A stretch of 64,000 bases of DNA from NCBI RefSeq assembly GCF_020524905.1, contig NZ_JAIVKI010000001.1:1-64000 (forward strand), read 5' to 3'. This stretch comes from Microbulbifer variabilis (GTDB lineage Bacteria > Pseudomonadota > Gammaproteobacteria > Pseudomonadales > Cellvibrionaceae). This document shows, piece after piece, positions 8,371-17,036 of this stretch. How positions within the stretch are numbered: position 1 is the stretch's first letter; every line of letters starts with the position of its first letter. The translations under genes were made by a program, and so were the position numbers. The notes under the pieces are model-generated. The model made no database searches. It saw only the letters and a program-made list of their open reading frames with translations, and was not told the origin of the DNA.

Positions 8371-9711
8371 TTATTTCCCATTGGCTACTTCCAGAATAGA
8401 TTCTGCTAGGGCATTGACCAAGCCGTCGATTTCCTCACTAGAGGTAATGAAAGGCATTCCCAATTGGACAGTATCGCCGCCATAGCGAATATAAAAGCCT
8501 TTATTCCACATTTTCATGGCAATTCGAAAGGGGTGTTGCAGTGGTTCGCCTGGAGCGGATTCGATAGTTAGGCCCGCAGCTAGGCCGCAATTGCGAATAT
8601 CATTGATCAGAGGTAGATTTTTGAGTTGGTGAATGTACTCCTCCAGTACATAGGCAAGCTCTGCAGCGCGCTTGAACAGGCTTTCCCGCTCAAGGATTTT
8701 CAAGGTGGCCAGTGCAGCAGCGCAGGCCCCTGGATGGGCTGAGTAGGTATAGCCATGGGCCAATTCAAGTTGGTAGTCAGGTCCGGCCTGTTCCATAAAT
8801 ATATCGTAGATATTCTGGTGCACTGCGACGGCGCCCATAGGAAAAGCGCCATTGGTGAGTTGCTTGGCGGTATTGAGAATATCCGGTACCACGCCAAAAA
8901 ACTCCGCTGCGGTGGCCGTGCCCATCCTGCCAAAAGCAGTGATGACCTCATCAAAAATTAATAGTATCTGGTGTTCGTTGCAGATTTCACGAAGACGTTG
9001 CAGATAGCCTTCCGGTGGTGGAAGTACACCAGCTGAGCCGGCCATGGGTTCAATAATTACTGCAGCTATATTGCTGGCATCATGCAGTGTAATTAATTCG
9101 AGAAGTTCATCGGCTAGATAGGCACCTTGTTGGGGTTGTCCATGGCAAAAGCGGTTTTCAGGCAAAAGTGTATGTGACAAGTGTACGGTGTCGAGTACTG
9201 GGCCAAACATTGCCCGGTTAGCACCGATACCGCCAACGCTGACGCCTCCAAAATTTACCCCGTGATAACCCTTTATTCGACCGATAAGTTTGGTCTTTGC
9301 TGAAAGGCCTCTTTTACGCCAATAGGCACGGGCAATTTTCAGAGAGGTTTCAGTCGCTTCAGAGCCGGAATTGGTAAAAAAGATACGATTGAGATGCGCG
9401 GGCATAAATTGTGTGATGCGCTCAGCCAATTCAAAGGACGTAGGATGACCAAACTGAAAGGAGGGGGCAAAGTCGAGAGTCTCCAATTGTTGGCTGATGG
9501 CTTTGGTAATTTCTTTTCGATTATGCCCTGCGCCACAAGTCCACAGGCCAGAAAGACCATCGAAGATTGGGCGACCATCGGCACTGGTATAGTAGCAGCC
9601 TTCGGCAGCAGTAATGATACGAGGGTCTCGTTTAAATTGCCGGTTGCCGGTGTATGGCATCCAGTGTGCATCGAGTTGCGCTTGAGTGAGCCCTGCGAGT
9701 TTGTCGTTCAT
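8371..9711 (-). CDS. omega-amino acid:pyruvate aminotransferase, class III PLP enzyme
   Basis: A 446-residue class-III aminotransferase of full length. The PLP lysine is Lys283 in NTAKQLTNGAFPMG. Asp254 in LIFDEVITAFGR contacts the pyridine nitrogen, FTNSGSEATE (112-121) binds phosphate, and GYHG (148-151) stacks on the cofactor. The N-terminal HWMPYTGNRQF and GLSGLWTCGAGH match the omega-amino acid/beta-alanine:pyruvate subgroup. It would transfer the amino group of beta-alanine or similar omega-amines to pyruvate, making malonate semialdehyde and alanine. It is transcribed leftward, 226 nt before the aminopeptidase gene. The exact amine donor is not decided by sequence. Confidence 0.88.
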   Translation of the reverse strand: MNDKLAGLTQAQLDAHWMPYTGNRQFKRDPRIITAAEGCYYTSADGRPIFDGLSGLWTCGAGHNRKEITKAISQQLETLDFAPSFQFGHPTSFELAERITQFMPAHLNRIFFTNSGSEATETSLKIARAYWRKRGLSAKTKLIGRIKGYHGVNFGGVSVGGIGANRAMFGPVLDTVHLSHTLLPENRFCHGQPQQGAYLADELLELITLHDASNIAAVIIEPMAGSAGVLPPPEGYLQRLREICNEHQILLIFDEVITAFGRMGTATAAEFFGVVPDILNTAKQLTNGAFPMGAVAVHQNIYDIFMEQAGPDYQLELAHGYTYSAHPGACAAALATLKILERESLFKRAAELAYVLEEYIHQLKNLPLINDIRNCGLAAGLTIESAPGEPLQHPFRIAMKMWNKGFYIRYGGDTVQLGMPFITSSEEIDGLVNALAESILEVANGK

Positions 9712-10061
9712 TTTTATTTACCGACAATTGGATCAATGATTAAAAGGAGCCACTGGATAATTGTGTGATATTCCCAGAGGCCCAATAGAAGTATTGTGGA
9801 ATCATTCAGAGTTTTCTCAATTTTGGACCAACTTTTCCATTTAATAAATTGCCCAAAACTAACTTTAGTTGCATAAGTGGGAGCTTTTGAGAAAGGTTTG
9901 GAGTATGGGGAGTAGTATTGAAGATGCGTGACCCTGGGTGAGATACCTGGGGCGGAAGTGGTATAGGTGGAGGAAGGTTTTATGCGGGTAATTGCCGCGA
10001 GGGTTACTACGGCAATGTGGGGGCTTAATCGATATGAACCGATCAAGGGTATCGGAAGGAA
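9712..10061. other. intergenic region, no gene recognised
   Basis: About 350 nt between the aminotransferase start and the terminator hairpin of the purine-salvage operon. It should hold the promoter for the leftward aminotransferase gene. Two overlapping minus-strand frames here (9714-10046, 9865-10122) look like random low-quality translations and are not called. Confidence 0.3.
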
Positions 10062-10087
10062 GTACCGGGGGCACTGGCCCCCGGTAC
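10062..10087 (-). terminator. strong hairpin ending the purine-salvage operon
   Basis: A perfect 11-bp GC-rich stem (GTACCGGGGGC at 10062-10072, GCCCCCGGTAC at 10077-10087) with an ACTG loop, 10 nt downstream of the phosphoribosyltransferase stop. The tail on the minus strand (TTCCTTCC) is only moderately T-rich, so termination is likely but not textbook. Confidence 0.65.
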
Positions 10088-10096
10088 CGGAGCGGA

Positions 10097-10660
10097 TCAG
10101 ACTGCGGTAGCAATCCGGTCAATGTAGGGAGCTAGTTCAGGCTTGTTCTCCAGGATCTCCTCCCGTGAGAGGCCGTCAATCTCATGAGGGAATACCAGCC
10201 ACTCTTCGGTCTTGTGGATAAAGTAATCCGGCTCACGCTTGGCCTTGTTGTTTTTCGGCTTGTAGTAAGGCGTCGCGATTCGAATTTCTGGCGTGTTCTT
10301 TTTACAGGCTGCACGCAGGTCTTCGATAGTTTGCTCAATACTCAGGCCGGAGTCGTGAACATCGTCAACGATAAGCAGAGAGTCGTGGGACTCAAGGCGC
10401 TTGATCAGGTAGTTCAGGCCATGTACTCGTACTTTCTTGCCGCGTTCGCCGATGCCGAGGTAGGAGGAGGTTCGGATCGCGATATGGTCCGCATCCACAC
10501 CCATCACGTGCAGTAATTCCTGTACAGCGATACCCACCGGAGCCCCGCCACGCCATACACCAACGATGTAATTGGGGCGGAAGCCGCTCTGATAGATTTG
10601 CTCAGCAAGCGCGTAGGAATCATTTAGAAGTTGCTGCGCGCTGATAAAGTGCTTTTTCAT
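10097..10660 (-). CDS. purine phosphoribosyltransferase (hypoxanthine type)
   Basis: A 187-residue type-I phosphoribosyltransferase. The PRPP-binding motif is LLIVDDVHDSGLS (95-107), the pyrophosphate loop is VGVWRGGAPVG (33-43), and the flexible catalytic loop lies around RTSSYLGIGERGKKV. Together with its neighbours, a purine permease and a Tsx-like channel, it most likely converts hypoxanthine or guanine plus PRPP into IMP or GMP. It is the last gene of the leftward operon, starting 11 nt after the permease stop. Base specificity (hypoxanthine, guanine or xanthine) cannot be fixed by eye. Confidence 0.82.
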   Translation of the reverse strand: MKKHFISAQQLLNDSYALAEQIYQSGFRPNYIVGVWRGGAPVGIAVQELLHVMGVDADHIAIRTSSYLGIGERGKKVRVHGLNYLIKRLESHDSLLIVDDVHDSGLSIEQTIEDLRAACKKNTPEIRIATPYYKPKNNKAKREPDYFIHKTEEWLVFPHEIDGLSREEILENKPELAPYIDRIATAV

Positions 10661-10671
10661 CTGTGTACCCC

Positions 10672-12033
10672 TCAGAAAAAGGCGAACTTGGCAATAAAGA
10701 GAGCCGACAACACGTAGACACTGATACTGACGTCTTTGCTGCGCCCGCTCAGTGTCTTGATGACTGCGTAGGCAATAAAGCCCAGTGCAATACCGTGAGC
10801 GATGGAGAATGACAGTGGCATCATCACCGCTGCAATCACCGCCGGTGCGGCTTCGGTGATGTCATCCCAGTCGATAGAAGACAGACCGGAAGTCATCAGA
10901 ACGCCGACATACAGCAGGGCACCGGCAGTCGCATAAGCGGGGATCATACCAATCAGCGGAGAGAAGAAAGTTGCCAGCAGGAACAGACCGGCACAGACAA
11001 CGGCGGTAAGACCGGTGCGTCCGCCTGCGGTAATCCCCGCAGCACTCTCCACATAGCAAGTCGTGGTGGAGGAGCCCAGCACTGCGCCTACTACGGAAGC
11101 GGAACTGTCTGCCATCAGGGCCTTGCCCATGCCAGGCAGCTTACCGTCCTCATCCAGCATCTTGGCACGGTCGGAAACACTCAAAAGAGTGCCGGCGGTA
11201 TCGAACAGGTCAACAAATAGGAAGGCGAAGATCACGCTGATCATTCCCACTTCGAATGCACCGGCGATATCTAACTCGAGGTAAGTCGGGGCCAGGCTCG
11301 GGGGCGCGGAAATCAGGCCGGTAAACTCTACCTTGCCGATTGCCAGGGCAATAAGTGTGACCGCGAGAATGCCGATCATCACTGAGCCGAGCATACGGCG
11401 GTAGGAGAGGGCCACAATAATAAAGAAACCCAGGCCTGCCAGCAGAGCTTCAGCGGATTTGAGGTTACCCAGAGTCACCAGGGTGGCGGGGCTGGCAACC
11501 ACAATTCCCGAGCTCTTCAGGGCAATAATCGCCAGGAACAGACCGATACCGGCTGCAAGGGACTGCCGCAGGGATGTGGGAATACTATCGATTATCCATT
11601 CCCGCAGCTTAAAGATACTGAGCAGCAGGAATACTACCCCCGATATAAACACTGCTCCCAAAGCGACCTGCCAGCTGTAGCCCATCTCGCCCACCACCAC
11701 ATAGGCGAAGAAGGCGTTCAGACCCATTCCAGGTGCTAGGGCGATGGGGTAGTTGGCGTAGAGTCCCATGATCAAACAGCCGATCGCCGCAGCAAGACAG
11801 GTCGCCATAAATACGGCGCCCTTATCCATGCCGGCAGCAGCCAGAATGTTCGGGTTTACAAAAATGATGTAAGCCATGGTCAGGAAGGTTGTCACACCGG
11901 CAATCACTTCCCGGCGAACATTCGTCTGACGCTCAGACAGTTTGAACAGCTTTTCCAGTAAAGAGGCGTCACCGCCTACCTGGGGAATACCAGACCCTGG
12001 GGTCGCTGATGTTTGGATATCAGAGGGTTTCAT
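10672..12033 (-). CDS. NCS2-family purine permease (guanine/hypoxanthine type)
   Basis: A 453-residue polytopic membrane protein with about 12-14 hydrophobic helices. Segments typical of the AzgA/GhxP branch of NCS2 transporters are GVTTFLTMAYIIFVNPNILAA near the N-terminus, GMGLNAFFAYVVVGEMGYSW, FLFVDLFDTAGTLLSV and SSTTTCYVESAAGITAGGRTG. These carry the residues that in this family bind the base and couple to protons. It would import hypoxanthine, guanine or adenine across the inner membrane. The stop lies only 11 nt from the phosphoribosyltransferase start, and its own start is 1 nt from the Tsx-like stop, so the three genes are one transcript. Confidence 0.9.
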   Translation of the reverse strand: MKPSDIQTSATPGSGIPQVGGDASLLEKLFKLSERQTNVRREVIAGVTTFLTMAYIIFVNPNILAAAGMDKGAVFMATCLAAAIGCLIMGLYANYPIALAPGMGLNAFFAYVVVGEMGYSWQVALGAVFISGVVFLLLSIFKLREWIIDSIPTSLRQSLAAGIGLFLAIIALKSSGIVVASPATLVTLGNLKSAEALLAGLGFFIIVALSYRRMLGSVMIGILAVTLIALAIGKVEFTGLISAPPSLAPTYLELDIAGAFEVGMISVIFAFLFVDLFDTAGTLLSVSDRAKMLDEDGKLPGMGKALMADSSASVVGAVLGSSTTTCYVESAAGITAGGRTGLTAVVCAGLFLLATFFSPLIGMIPAYATAGALLYVGVLMTSGLSSIDWDDITEAAPAVIAAVMMPLSFSIAHGIALGFIAYAVIKTLSGRSKDVSISVYVLSALFIAKFAFF

Positions 12034-12034
12034 A

Positions 12035-12820
12035 TCAGAAGTGGTACTTTACTAGCAGGTTAACATTGCGCTCGTTGGAGTCGACTCCAAAGGAGCCATC
12101 TTTAATACCGAACTTGTCATTCCAATGCACGTATTCGACACCGGCATACAGGGCTTTTGGCTCACCCCAATTGGCGCCTATGTCCCACTTGAGCTGGGAA
12201 GTGAAATTCATACTCGGGTGTGCATCTTCGGAGGCGCTGGTCCAATCGATAAAACCGTCGTATACGAAGCTGGAGTCGCCCAAGGTAAACGGCATGGCCC
12301 AAACCAGGGTCAGCTGCTCGTTGCTGGCTTTGTCATCGTTATCGCGGCGGTAAGTGTTCACTTGAACAAAGGAGAAACCTGGAACTGCAAGGTCGAAACC
12401 GAGACCTGCCAGAACGTTGGTGAAGTGCGGGCCTGTTGCAGTGAGATGATCAGGATCATCCATATTGCCCAGCTCTAGGGTTGTTGCCACCAACACATCG
12501 GTCACCGGCCCCCAAGCCAGTTCACGATCGCTGAGCTTTCCCAGGCTCAGGCGCGGAGAAATTTCTGAATAGAGTTCTTTGGAACCATCTTCTGAATCCA
12601 AGTAATCGGCAAAGATAAACAGGTCGCCCCAGTTGTGACCACTGGCGTGTTCAAAGGTTACTACGGAGCGTTCGGAATCATCGGTGGTCAGGCTGTAGTT
12701 CACTTCATAGTCGCGGCCATACAGCAGGCTGAGGCTGTTGTCGCTCCAAGTCATTTCAGCTTGAGCAGCTACGGACAACAGGCCGGAGGCCAGTAGTAGC
12801 AGGGGCTTGGTTGGTTTCAT
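12035..12820 (-). CDS. Tsx/OmpK-family outer-membrane nucleoside channel
   Basis: A 261-residue protein from the ATG at 12820, chosen because MKPTKPLLLLASGLLSVAAQA is a good signal peptide and AGAGGT precedes it; the frame is open another 61 codons upstream without signal character. The mature part alternates aromatic and polar residues (WSDNSLSLLYGRDYEVNY, FVQVNTYRRDN, LYAGVEYVHW) and ends in Phe (LVKYHF), as 12-stranded OmpK/Tsx beta-barrels do. Family knowledge: Tsx channels pass nucleosides. As first gene of the operon with an NCS2 permease and a phosphoribosyltransferase, it would supply the outer-membrane step of purine uptake. Confidence 0.85.
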   Translation of the reverse strand: MKPTKPLLLLASGLLSVAAQAEMTWSDNSLSLLYGRDYEVNYSLTTDDSERSVVTFEHASGHNWGDLFIFADYLDSEDGSKELYSEISPRLSLGKLSDRELAWGPVTDVLVATTLELGNMDDPDHLTATGPHFTNVLAGLGFDLAVPGFSFVQVNTYRRDNDDKASNEQLTLVWAMPFTLGDSSFVYDGFIDWTSASEDAHPSMNFTSQLKWDIGANWGEPKALYAGVEYVHWNDKFGIKDGSFGVDSNERNVNLLVKYHF

Positions 12821-13770
12821 TCTATTACCTCTGTTACAACGACAGGCGGAAATCGCACTGGCGGCCGACAATTGGGTCGGCAGTTGGTTAAAAAATAGTC
12901 GCGGAATATACCCGAGTTTACCGACTGTTTTCCAGTATTTTTTTTCAGCAATCGCCTCTATGCGAGCAGCCATAAAGCAATGAAGTACTAATAAATATTT
13001 CAAAAGAAAAAATAAATACCATTTGGGAGTTGGCTAAGTATGAAATCGAAAAAAAGGCTTATTGAAGGGATAGCCTTATTTTTGGCCACGCTAAGCAAGT
13101 GTTTCTAAAGAAAGTGGTGTGCGCGAAGACTTGGCGCTTTCAAATGATGCTAGCGCTTCCATAAGGAGCGCTATTGAGCACTATAAGGGTGCAAGAAGTT
13201 AATAGAGGCAAAGTTGCTAGGAAGGGTTCGTGAGTTGATCTGCGTTTATCGGGCTCAGGCGCTTCTTTTTCATAGGTACTTACACTTAGGATGCACTTTT
13301 TAGGTGCGCAGAAAAGGTGCGATAGGGGCGCGTATAAATTGGAGGGACCTACTGAAGCTGTGACTTGTTAGTAACACCTCTACTAAGGAGATCAGTTATT
13401 CTCAGAAACACATGTGTTAAAGTACAGCACTCAATTAGGAGGATATTTCAAGGCTTGCCGGTTAGTCGTGACCTGACTACACCTTTTGCTGCTTTTTTGA
13501 GCACCTGGTGGGGAAGGTTTATGCGCCGCCTTATAAATAGAAGCAGTATTTGCTTATGGGGCCTAGCTAGCTTGTCTTGCTATCTTCTCGCCATCTGGAG
13601 AGTTTAATATCTGCGACCAGGCGGCATTAATGCGGCATTAATAATAAAGCGGGGTCGGTTGATCTTGCATGTACAAATTGATTGCTTGATGAACCAAATC
13701 CAATTGGCTTGGCTTGAGATTACAGGCTAACTAGAGGGATGGTGAAGGGCACTCGGGAGTGGGAGGCTTT
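12821..13770. other. 950-nt gene-poor region with short repeats
   Basis: Between the divergent Tsx-like gene and the VOC gene I find no convincing gene. It holds the leader and promoter of the purine operon. An imperfect inverted repeat AGCGCTTCC-ATAA-GGAGCGCT lies at 13152-13172, and an exact tandem duplication of the 11-mer GCGGCATTAAT at 13621-13642. An 80-codon TTG-started frame (13365-13607) is not supported. I found no purine riboswitch core in the leader on inspection. Confidence 0.35.
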
Positions 13771-14187
13771 ATGAAATCCAATTGCTTGCACCTTGCAATC
13801 CCCGCAGGGGATCTTGAGGTAGCTAAGAAATTTTATTGCGGCGTATTCGGTTGTAAAACCGGGAACAGCGAAGAGGGACGCTGGGTAGATATCGACTTCT
13901 GGGGTAACGAGCTGACCCTACACCAGAGTGAAGAAAAACTGCCAAACGTACGCCATAAGGTAGATATGGGAGCCGTTGCCGTTCCCCATTTCGGTATCCA
14001 CCTCCCGGATGACGAATTCCAGGCGCTGAAAGCCCGTATCGAAGCTGCTGGTCTGGAGTACCTGGATAAGCCTTATCGCCGCTTTGTTGGCAGTGAATAT
14101 GAGCAGGAAACTTTCTTTATCGAGGATCCCAACGGTAACGTGTTGGAGATGAAGACCATGGTTAATCCGGAATTGATGTTTAAGTGA
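13771..14187 (+). CDS. VOC/glyoxalase-fold protein
   Basis: A 138-residue protein from ATG 13771, chosen over an in-frame GTG at 13759 because GGGAGG (13761-13766) is ideally placed for the ATG. It shows the paired beta-alpha-beta-beta-beta modules of the vicinal-oxygen-chelate fold: CLHLAIPAGDLEVAKKFYCG at the start and ETFFIEDPNGNVLEMKT at the end, the latter the standard FxDPxGNxxE metal-ligand signature. It is likely a small dioxygenase- or glyoxalase-like enzyme or a binding protein; the substrate is unknown. It is isolated, converging on the photolyase gene. Confidence 0.82.
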   Translation: MKSNCLHLAIPAGDLEVAKKFYCGVFGCKTGNSEEGRWVDIDFWGNELTLHQSEEKLPNVRHKVDMGAVAVPHFGIHLPDDEFQALKARIEAAGLEYLDKPYRRFVGSEYEQETFFIEDPNGNVLEMKTMVNPELMFK

Positions 14188-14216
14188 AGTTCAGGCCATA
14201 GTTGAAACTATGAATT

Positions 14217-14252
14217 GAGCTCGCTAGATAATATTTATTGTCTGGCGGGCTC
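14217..14252. terminator. possible hairpin between convergent genes
   Basis: GAGCTCGCTAGA at 14217 can pair imperfectly, with G-U pairs, with TCTGGCGGGCTC ending at 14252 across an AT loop. It lies between the stops of the VOC and photolyase genes. There is no T-tract, so it is only a candidate terminator. Confidence 0.35.
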
Positions 14253-14329
14253 ATTAGAAAGATCAATCCTATCAACACTCTCTCCGTGCACTTTTATTCT
14301 TCTATTTAATTTTCGATAAAAGCTAGCTT

Positions 14330-15865
14330 CTAGTTGATATGTATAGATTTAATGAAGTTTTCAGCTTGTACTTGGATATCTTTTTTTTCTTTACTTGTTA
14401 GTTTGTCCACAAGATTGAGCATCATAGACATCCGTGGATTTTTCTTAAAATGGTCCCTCTTCTGCAAGAGAAAATTCCAGTAAAGGCTATTAAAGGGACA
14501 TGCATCACTTCCAGTTCTTTTCTTGACGTCGTATCTGCAGTTTTGACAGTAGTTGCTCATTTTATTTATATATGAGCCGCTACTAATATAAGGTTTTGTT
14601 GCAACCAGTCCACCATCGGCATACTGGCTCATACCTCGGGTATTAGGTAATTCTACCCACTGTATGGCATCGATATATATCCCCAAATACCATGCATCTA
14701 CCTGATCCGGGTCCGTTTGTGTTAGTAGGGCAAAGTTACCGGTAATCATTAAGCGCTGAATATGGTGGGCATAGGCGTGTTCCAGACTGTTGTTGATAGC
14801 ACTTTTCAGGCAGTACATATCGGTTTCGCCCGTCCAGTAGAAATTGGGTAGTGGATTGTAATTGCGTAGTTTGTTTAGCTTGCTATAGCCTGGCATTTCC
14901 TGCCAATAAATGCCACGCATATACTCTCGCCAGCCGAGAATTTGCCGGATGAACCCCTCTATTTGATTAATGTGAATACTCTTTTTATTGGACTCCCAGT
15001 GATCAATCGTATGGTTAATAATTTCGCTGGGGGATAGAAACTTACAATTGAGAGAAAAACTTAATCTGCTATGGAAAAGATACGCCTCATTAGGGTCCAT
15101 GGCATCCTGGTAGTCACCAAAGTGTGGCAACAATTTCTTGCAAAAGTGATTGAGTACTTTGAGACTATCTGCACGACTCGTTGGCCAGGTAAAATGTTTT
15201 GGGTTGATAGTACCAATGGTTTTTATTTTTGCTGCCTGGATGCGCTTACGAGTTTTTTCAACATTCTTTCGGAATAGATATTGTTGAGGGATTTCTCTAT
15301 CTTCATTCCATTTTTTTCTATTGCCTTTATCAAAGTTCCATTGATTGCCAATAGGTTTGCCTTTTTTGCCAATAAGAATGTTGTGCTCCTTGCGCATATG
15401 ACGATAGAAGCTTTCCATCAAAAATGTTTTCTTTCCAAAAAAGAAATTTTCTAGATAGTTCCTATTGGTTAGATAGTGTTCGGTGTCATAGACCTCAGAC
15501 TTAATTGATAGCTTTTTAATTATTGTCTTTAGTTGATCATCAAGGCGATATTCATCGGGTAGCTGGTATTCAAATTTCTGGATGTTCAACTGATCAACTA
15601 GTCTTTGGATGTTCTTTTCAAGGTTTTGTTGGTTTTTTTTGTTGTCTATTTGGTAGTAAATTACTTGACAACCTTTTGATTCAAGCCATTTAGCAAAGTT
15701 TTGCATTGATTCAAAAAAGGCAACCACTTTTTGAATATGGTGGACAACGTAGTCTGTCTCCTGTCGCATCTCGGCAATAAAGTAATAAATATCCTGATGG
15801 TTTTCTCTAAACCAAGAATGCTTATGGTTAAGTTGGTCGCCCAGTATAAGTCTCAGTGTCTTCAA
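14330..15865 (-). CDS. cryptochrome/photolyase-related protein, Fe-S (6-4) photolyase type
   Basis: A 511-residue flavoprotein of the photolyase-related FeS-BCP group, starting at TTG 15865 with AAGGAACC upstream. The family-typical opening LRLILGDQLNHKHSWF begins right there, supporting this start. Four cysteines (C352, C440, C443, C456, in MYCLKS, YCQNC and ACPF) have the spacing of the 4Fe-4S ligands known in bacterial PhrB. The FAD-domain signatures GWREYMRGIYW, HHIQRLMITGNFALL and LPNTRGMSQYADGG are intact. Predicted role: light-driven repair of UV (6-4) photoproducts. The gene is visibly AT-rich and lysine-rich compared with the housekeeping genes around it, suggesting different ancestry or transfer. 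Confidence 0.88.
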   Translation of the reverse strand: MKTLRLILGDQLNHKHSWFRENHQDIYYFIAEMRQETDYVVHHIQKVVAFFESMQNFAKWLESKGCQVIYYQIDNKKNQQNLEKNIQRLVDQLNIQKFEYQLPDEYRLDDQLKTIIKKLSIKSEVYDTEHYLTNRNYLENFFFGKKTFLMESFYRHMRKEHNILIGKKGKPIGNQWNFDKGNRKKWNEDREIPQQYLFRKNVEKTRKRIQAAKIKTIGTINPKHFTWPTSRADSLKVLNHFCKKLLPHFGDYQDAMDPNEAYLFHSRLSFSLNCKFLSPSEIINHTIDHWESNKKSIHINQIEGFIRQILGWREYMRGIYWQEMPGYSKLNKLRNYNPLPNFYWTGETDMYCLKSAINNSLEHAYAHHIQRLMITGNFALLTQTDPDQVDAWYLGIYIDAIQWVELPNTRGMSQYADGGLVATKPYISSGSYINKMSNYCQNCRYDVKKRTGSDACPFNSLYWNFLLQKRDHFKKNPRMSMMLNLVDKLTSKEKKDIQVQAENFIKSIHIN

Positions 15866-16296
15866 AGGGGGTTCCTTTTTGAAGAGATGCCTTTATAAAC
15901 TTTATCCTTAAGCATTCAGGATGTTGTTGATATGTTTAGGAATTTGATTTTGGAAATATTAGCACTTGAAAAGTTGTATAAGCTGCGTTTAAGTGCCAAT
16001 TTTTATCCTGGTCGATGGTGTGCGCCGAGTTGTTTTAAGGTGGTAATTGACTTGATTGGCGCTCAAGCTGATACGTCTGCACCATTTGATGTAAGAATAG
16101 GAGATTATTAGAAATAAAATTTTACTTGATTGTTAGGAGTTATATCATTGTGACCATTTCGGTAAATGGGTGTTCCTAAATGTTTGGTCGTGATTTGTTG
16201 AGGTAGATTTTTTTGGAGTAGAATTTGGAGTTGAAAAATTTTGTCTTAACATGATTTTCTTTGTTGGGGTCAAGTAAGTAGTAAAAATATTGTTTT
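15866..16296. other. AT-rich intergenic region upstream of the photolyase and membrane protein genes
   Basis: About 430 nt separating divergent genes. It contains one short frame (15932-16111, listed separately with low confidence) and otherwise AT-rich DNA in which I could not pick out a clear promoter, LexA box or hairpin. Confidence 0.3.
15932..16111 (+). CDS. possible 59-aa hypothetical protein
   Basis: A 59-codon ATG frame (MFRNLILEILALEKLYKLRL at the start, ending DVRIGDY) lies in the gap upstream of the GRDP-like gene. CAGGA about 10 nt upstream could act as ribosome binding site. Codon choice is unremarkable and no family is recognised. It may equally be a chance frame in AT-rich DNA. 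Confidence 0.2.
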   Translation: MFRNLILEILALEKLYKLRLSANFYPGRWCAPSCFKVVIDLIGAQADTSAPFDVRIGDY

Positions 16297-16998
16297 ATGG
16301 AAAGAGTTTTGCTGTTCAAATGGATTGGCTTGGTAGTATTTTTAATATTTCTCGTGGTTTTGGTGTATAAGTTGAGGAAAAGGTCTCGGATTAAGTACCT
16401 GGAGAATTATATCTTTCACTCGAAGATTAAAAATAAGATAAAAACAGTATATCCTCATCTATCCAGTCAAGAGCTGGATATAGTGATGAATGCCCTTCGA
16501 GAGTACTTCTGCGTTTGCCAAGTGGCTGGAAAGAAAGTGGTCTCTATGCCCTCTCAGGTTGTGGATGTAGCTTGGCATGAATTTATTTTGTATACACGCT
16601 CATATCAGGAGTTCTGTAAAAAAGCTTTTGGGCGGTTCTTACATCATACACCCGCAGAGGCAATGCCAACCCCAAACTCTGCTCAGGAGGGTATTAAGAG
16701 GGCATGGCGAATCTCCTGTTTCAGGGAGGGGGCTAACCCAAAGAGCCCTAGACATCTGCCTCTATTATTTGCCATTGATCAGGAATTAAATATAAAGAAT
16801 GGCTTTCAATACTCCCTAAACTGTAGGCGTAGCAACTCTTCTGGGACAACCTCCGATTACTGTGCTTCTCATATTTCCTGTGTTTCAGGGTGTTCGGGGG
16901 ATTCGGGAGACCCTGAGTCAAGTTCCTCCTTTGGAGGATTTTTTGATAATTTTAGCGGTGACTCCAGTGGCTGTAGTGGAGGATGCGGTGGAGATTGA
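16297..16998 (+). CDS. membrane-anchored protein with WHxFIL motif and Gly/Ser/Cys-rich tail
   Basis: A 233-residue protein. Residues about 7-26 form one transmembrane helix, followed by a basic stretch (KLRKRSRIK). The central part contains VVDVAWHEFILYTRSYQEFC (D90, W93, H94) and LHHTPAEAMP. The D-x-x-WH-x-FIL-x-T-x-x-Y-x-x-FC pattern is shared with glycine-rich-domain (GRDP/DUF1399-like) proteins, as I recall that family. The last 40 residues are Gly/Ser/Cys-rich, ending GCSGGCGGD. No Shine-Dalgarno is obvious and the gene is AT-rich. Function is unknown; the His and Cys content would allow metal binding, but that is speculation. Confidence 0.65.
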   Translation: MERVLLFKWIGLVVFLIFLVVLVYKLRKRSRIKYLENYIFHSKIKNKIKTVYPHLSSQELDIVMNALREYFCVCQVAGKKVVSMPSQVVDVAWHEFILYTRSYQEFCKKAFGRFLHHTPAEAMPTPNSAQEGIKRAWRISCFREGANPKSPRHLPLLFAIDQELNIKNGFQYSLNCRRSNSSGTTSDYCASHISCVSGCSGDSGDPESSSSFGGFFDNFSGDSSGCSGGCGGD

Positions 16999-17036
16999 TA
17001 TTTTCAATATTTTTTCCTGTGATTTTATAAAATACT

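Noticed and set aside
9714-10122. Two overlapping minus-strand frames upstream of the aminotransferase gene
   Set aside because: Low-quality composition, mutually overlapping, one enters the phosphoribosyltransferase gene; no starts with ribosome binding sites.
12821-13003. 61-residue N-terminal extension of the Tsx-like protein
   Set aside because: The internal ATG at 12820 has a good ribosome binding site and begins a standard signal peptide; the upstream part reads as untranslated leader.
13365-13607. 80-codon TTG-started frame in the gap before the VOC gene
   Set aside because: No ribosome binding site, no family resemblance, Arg/Leu/Ser-rich translation typical of non-coding DNA.
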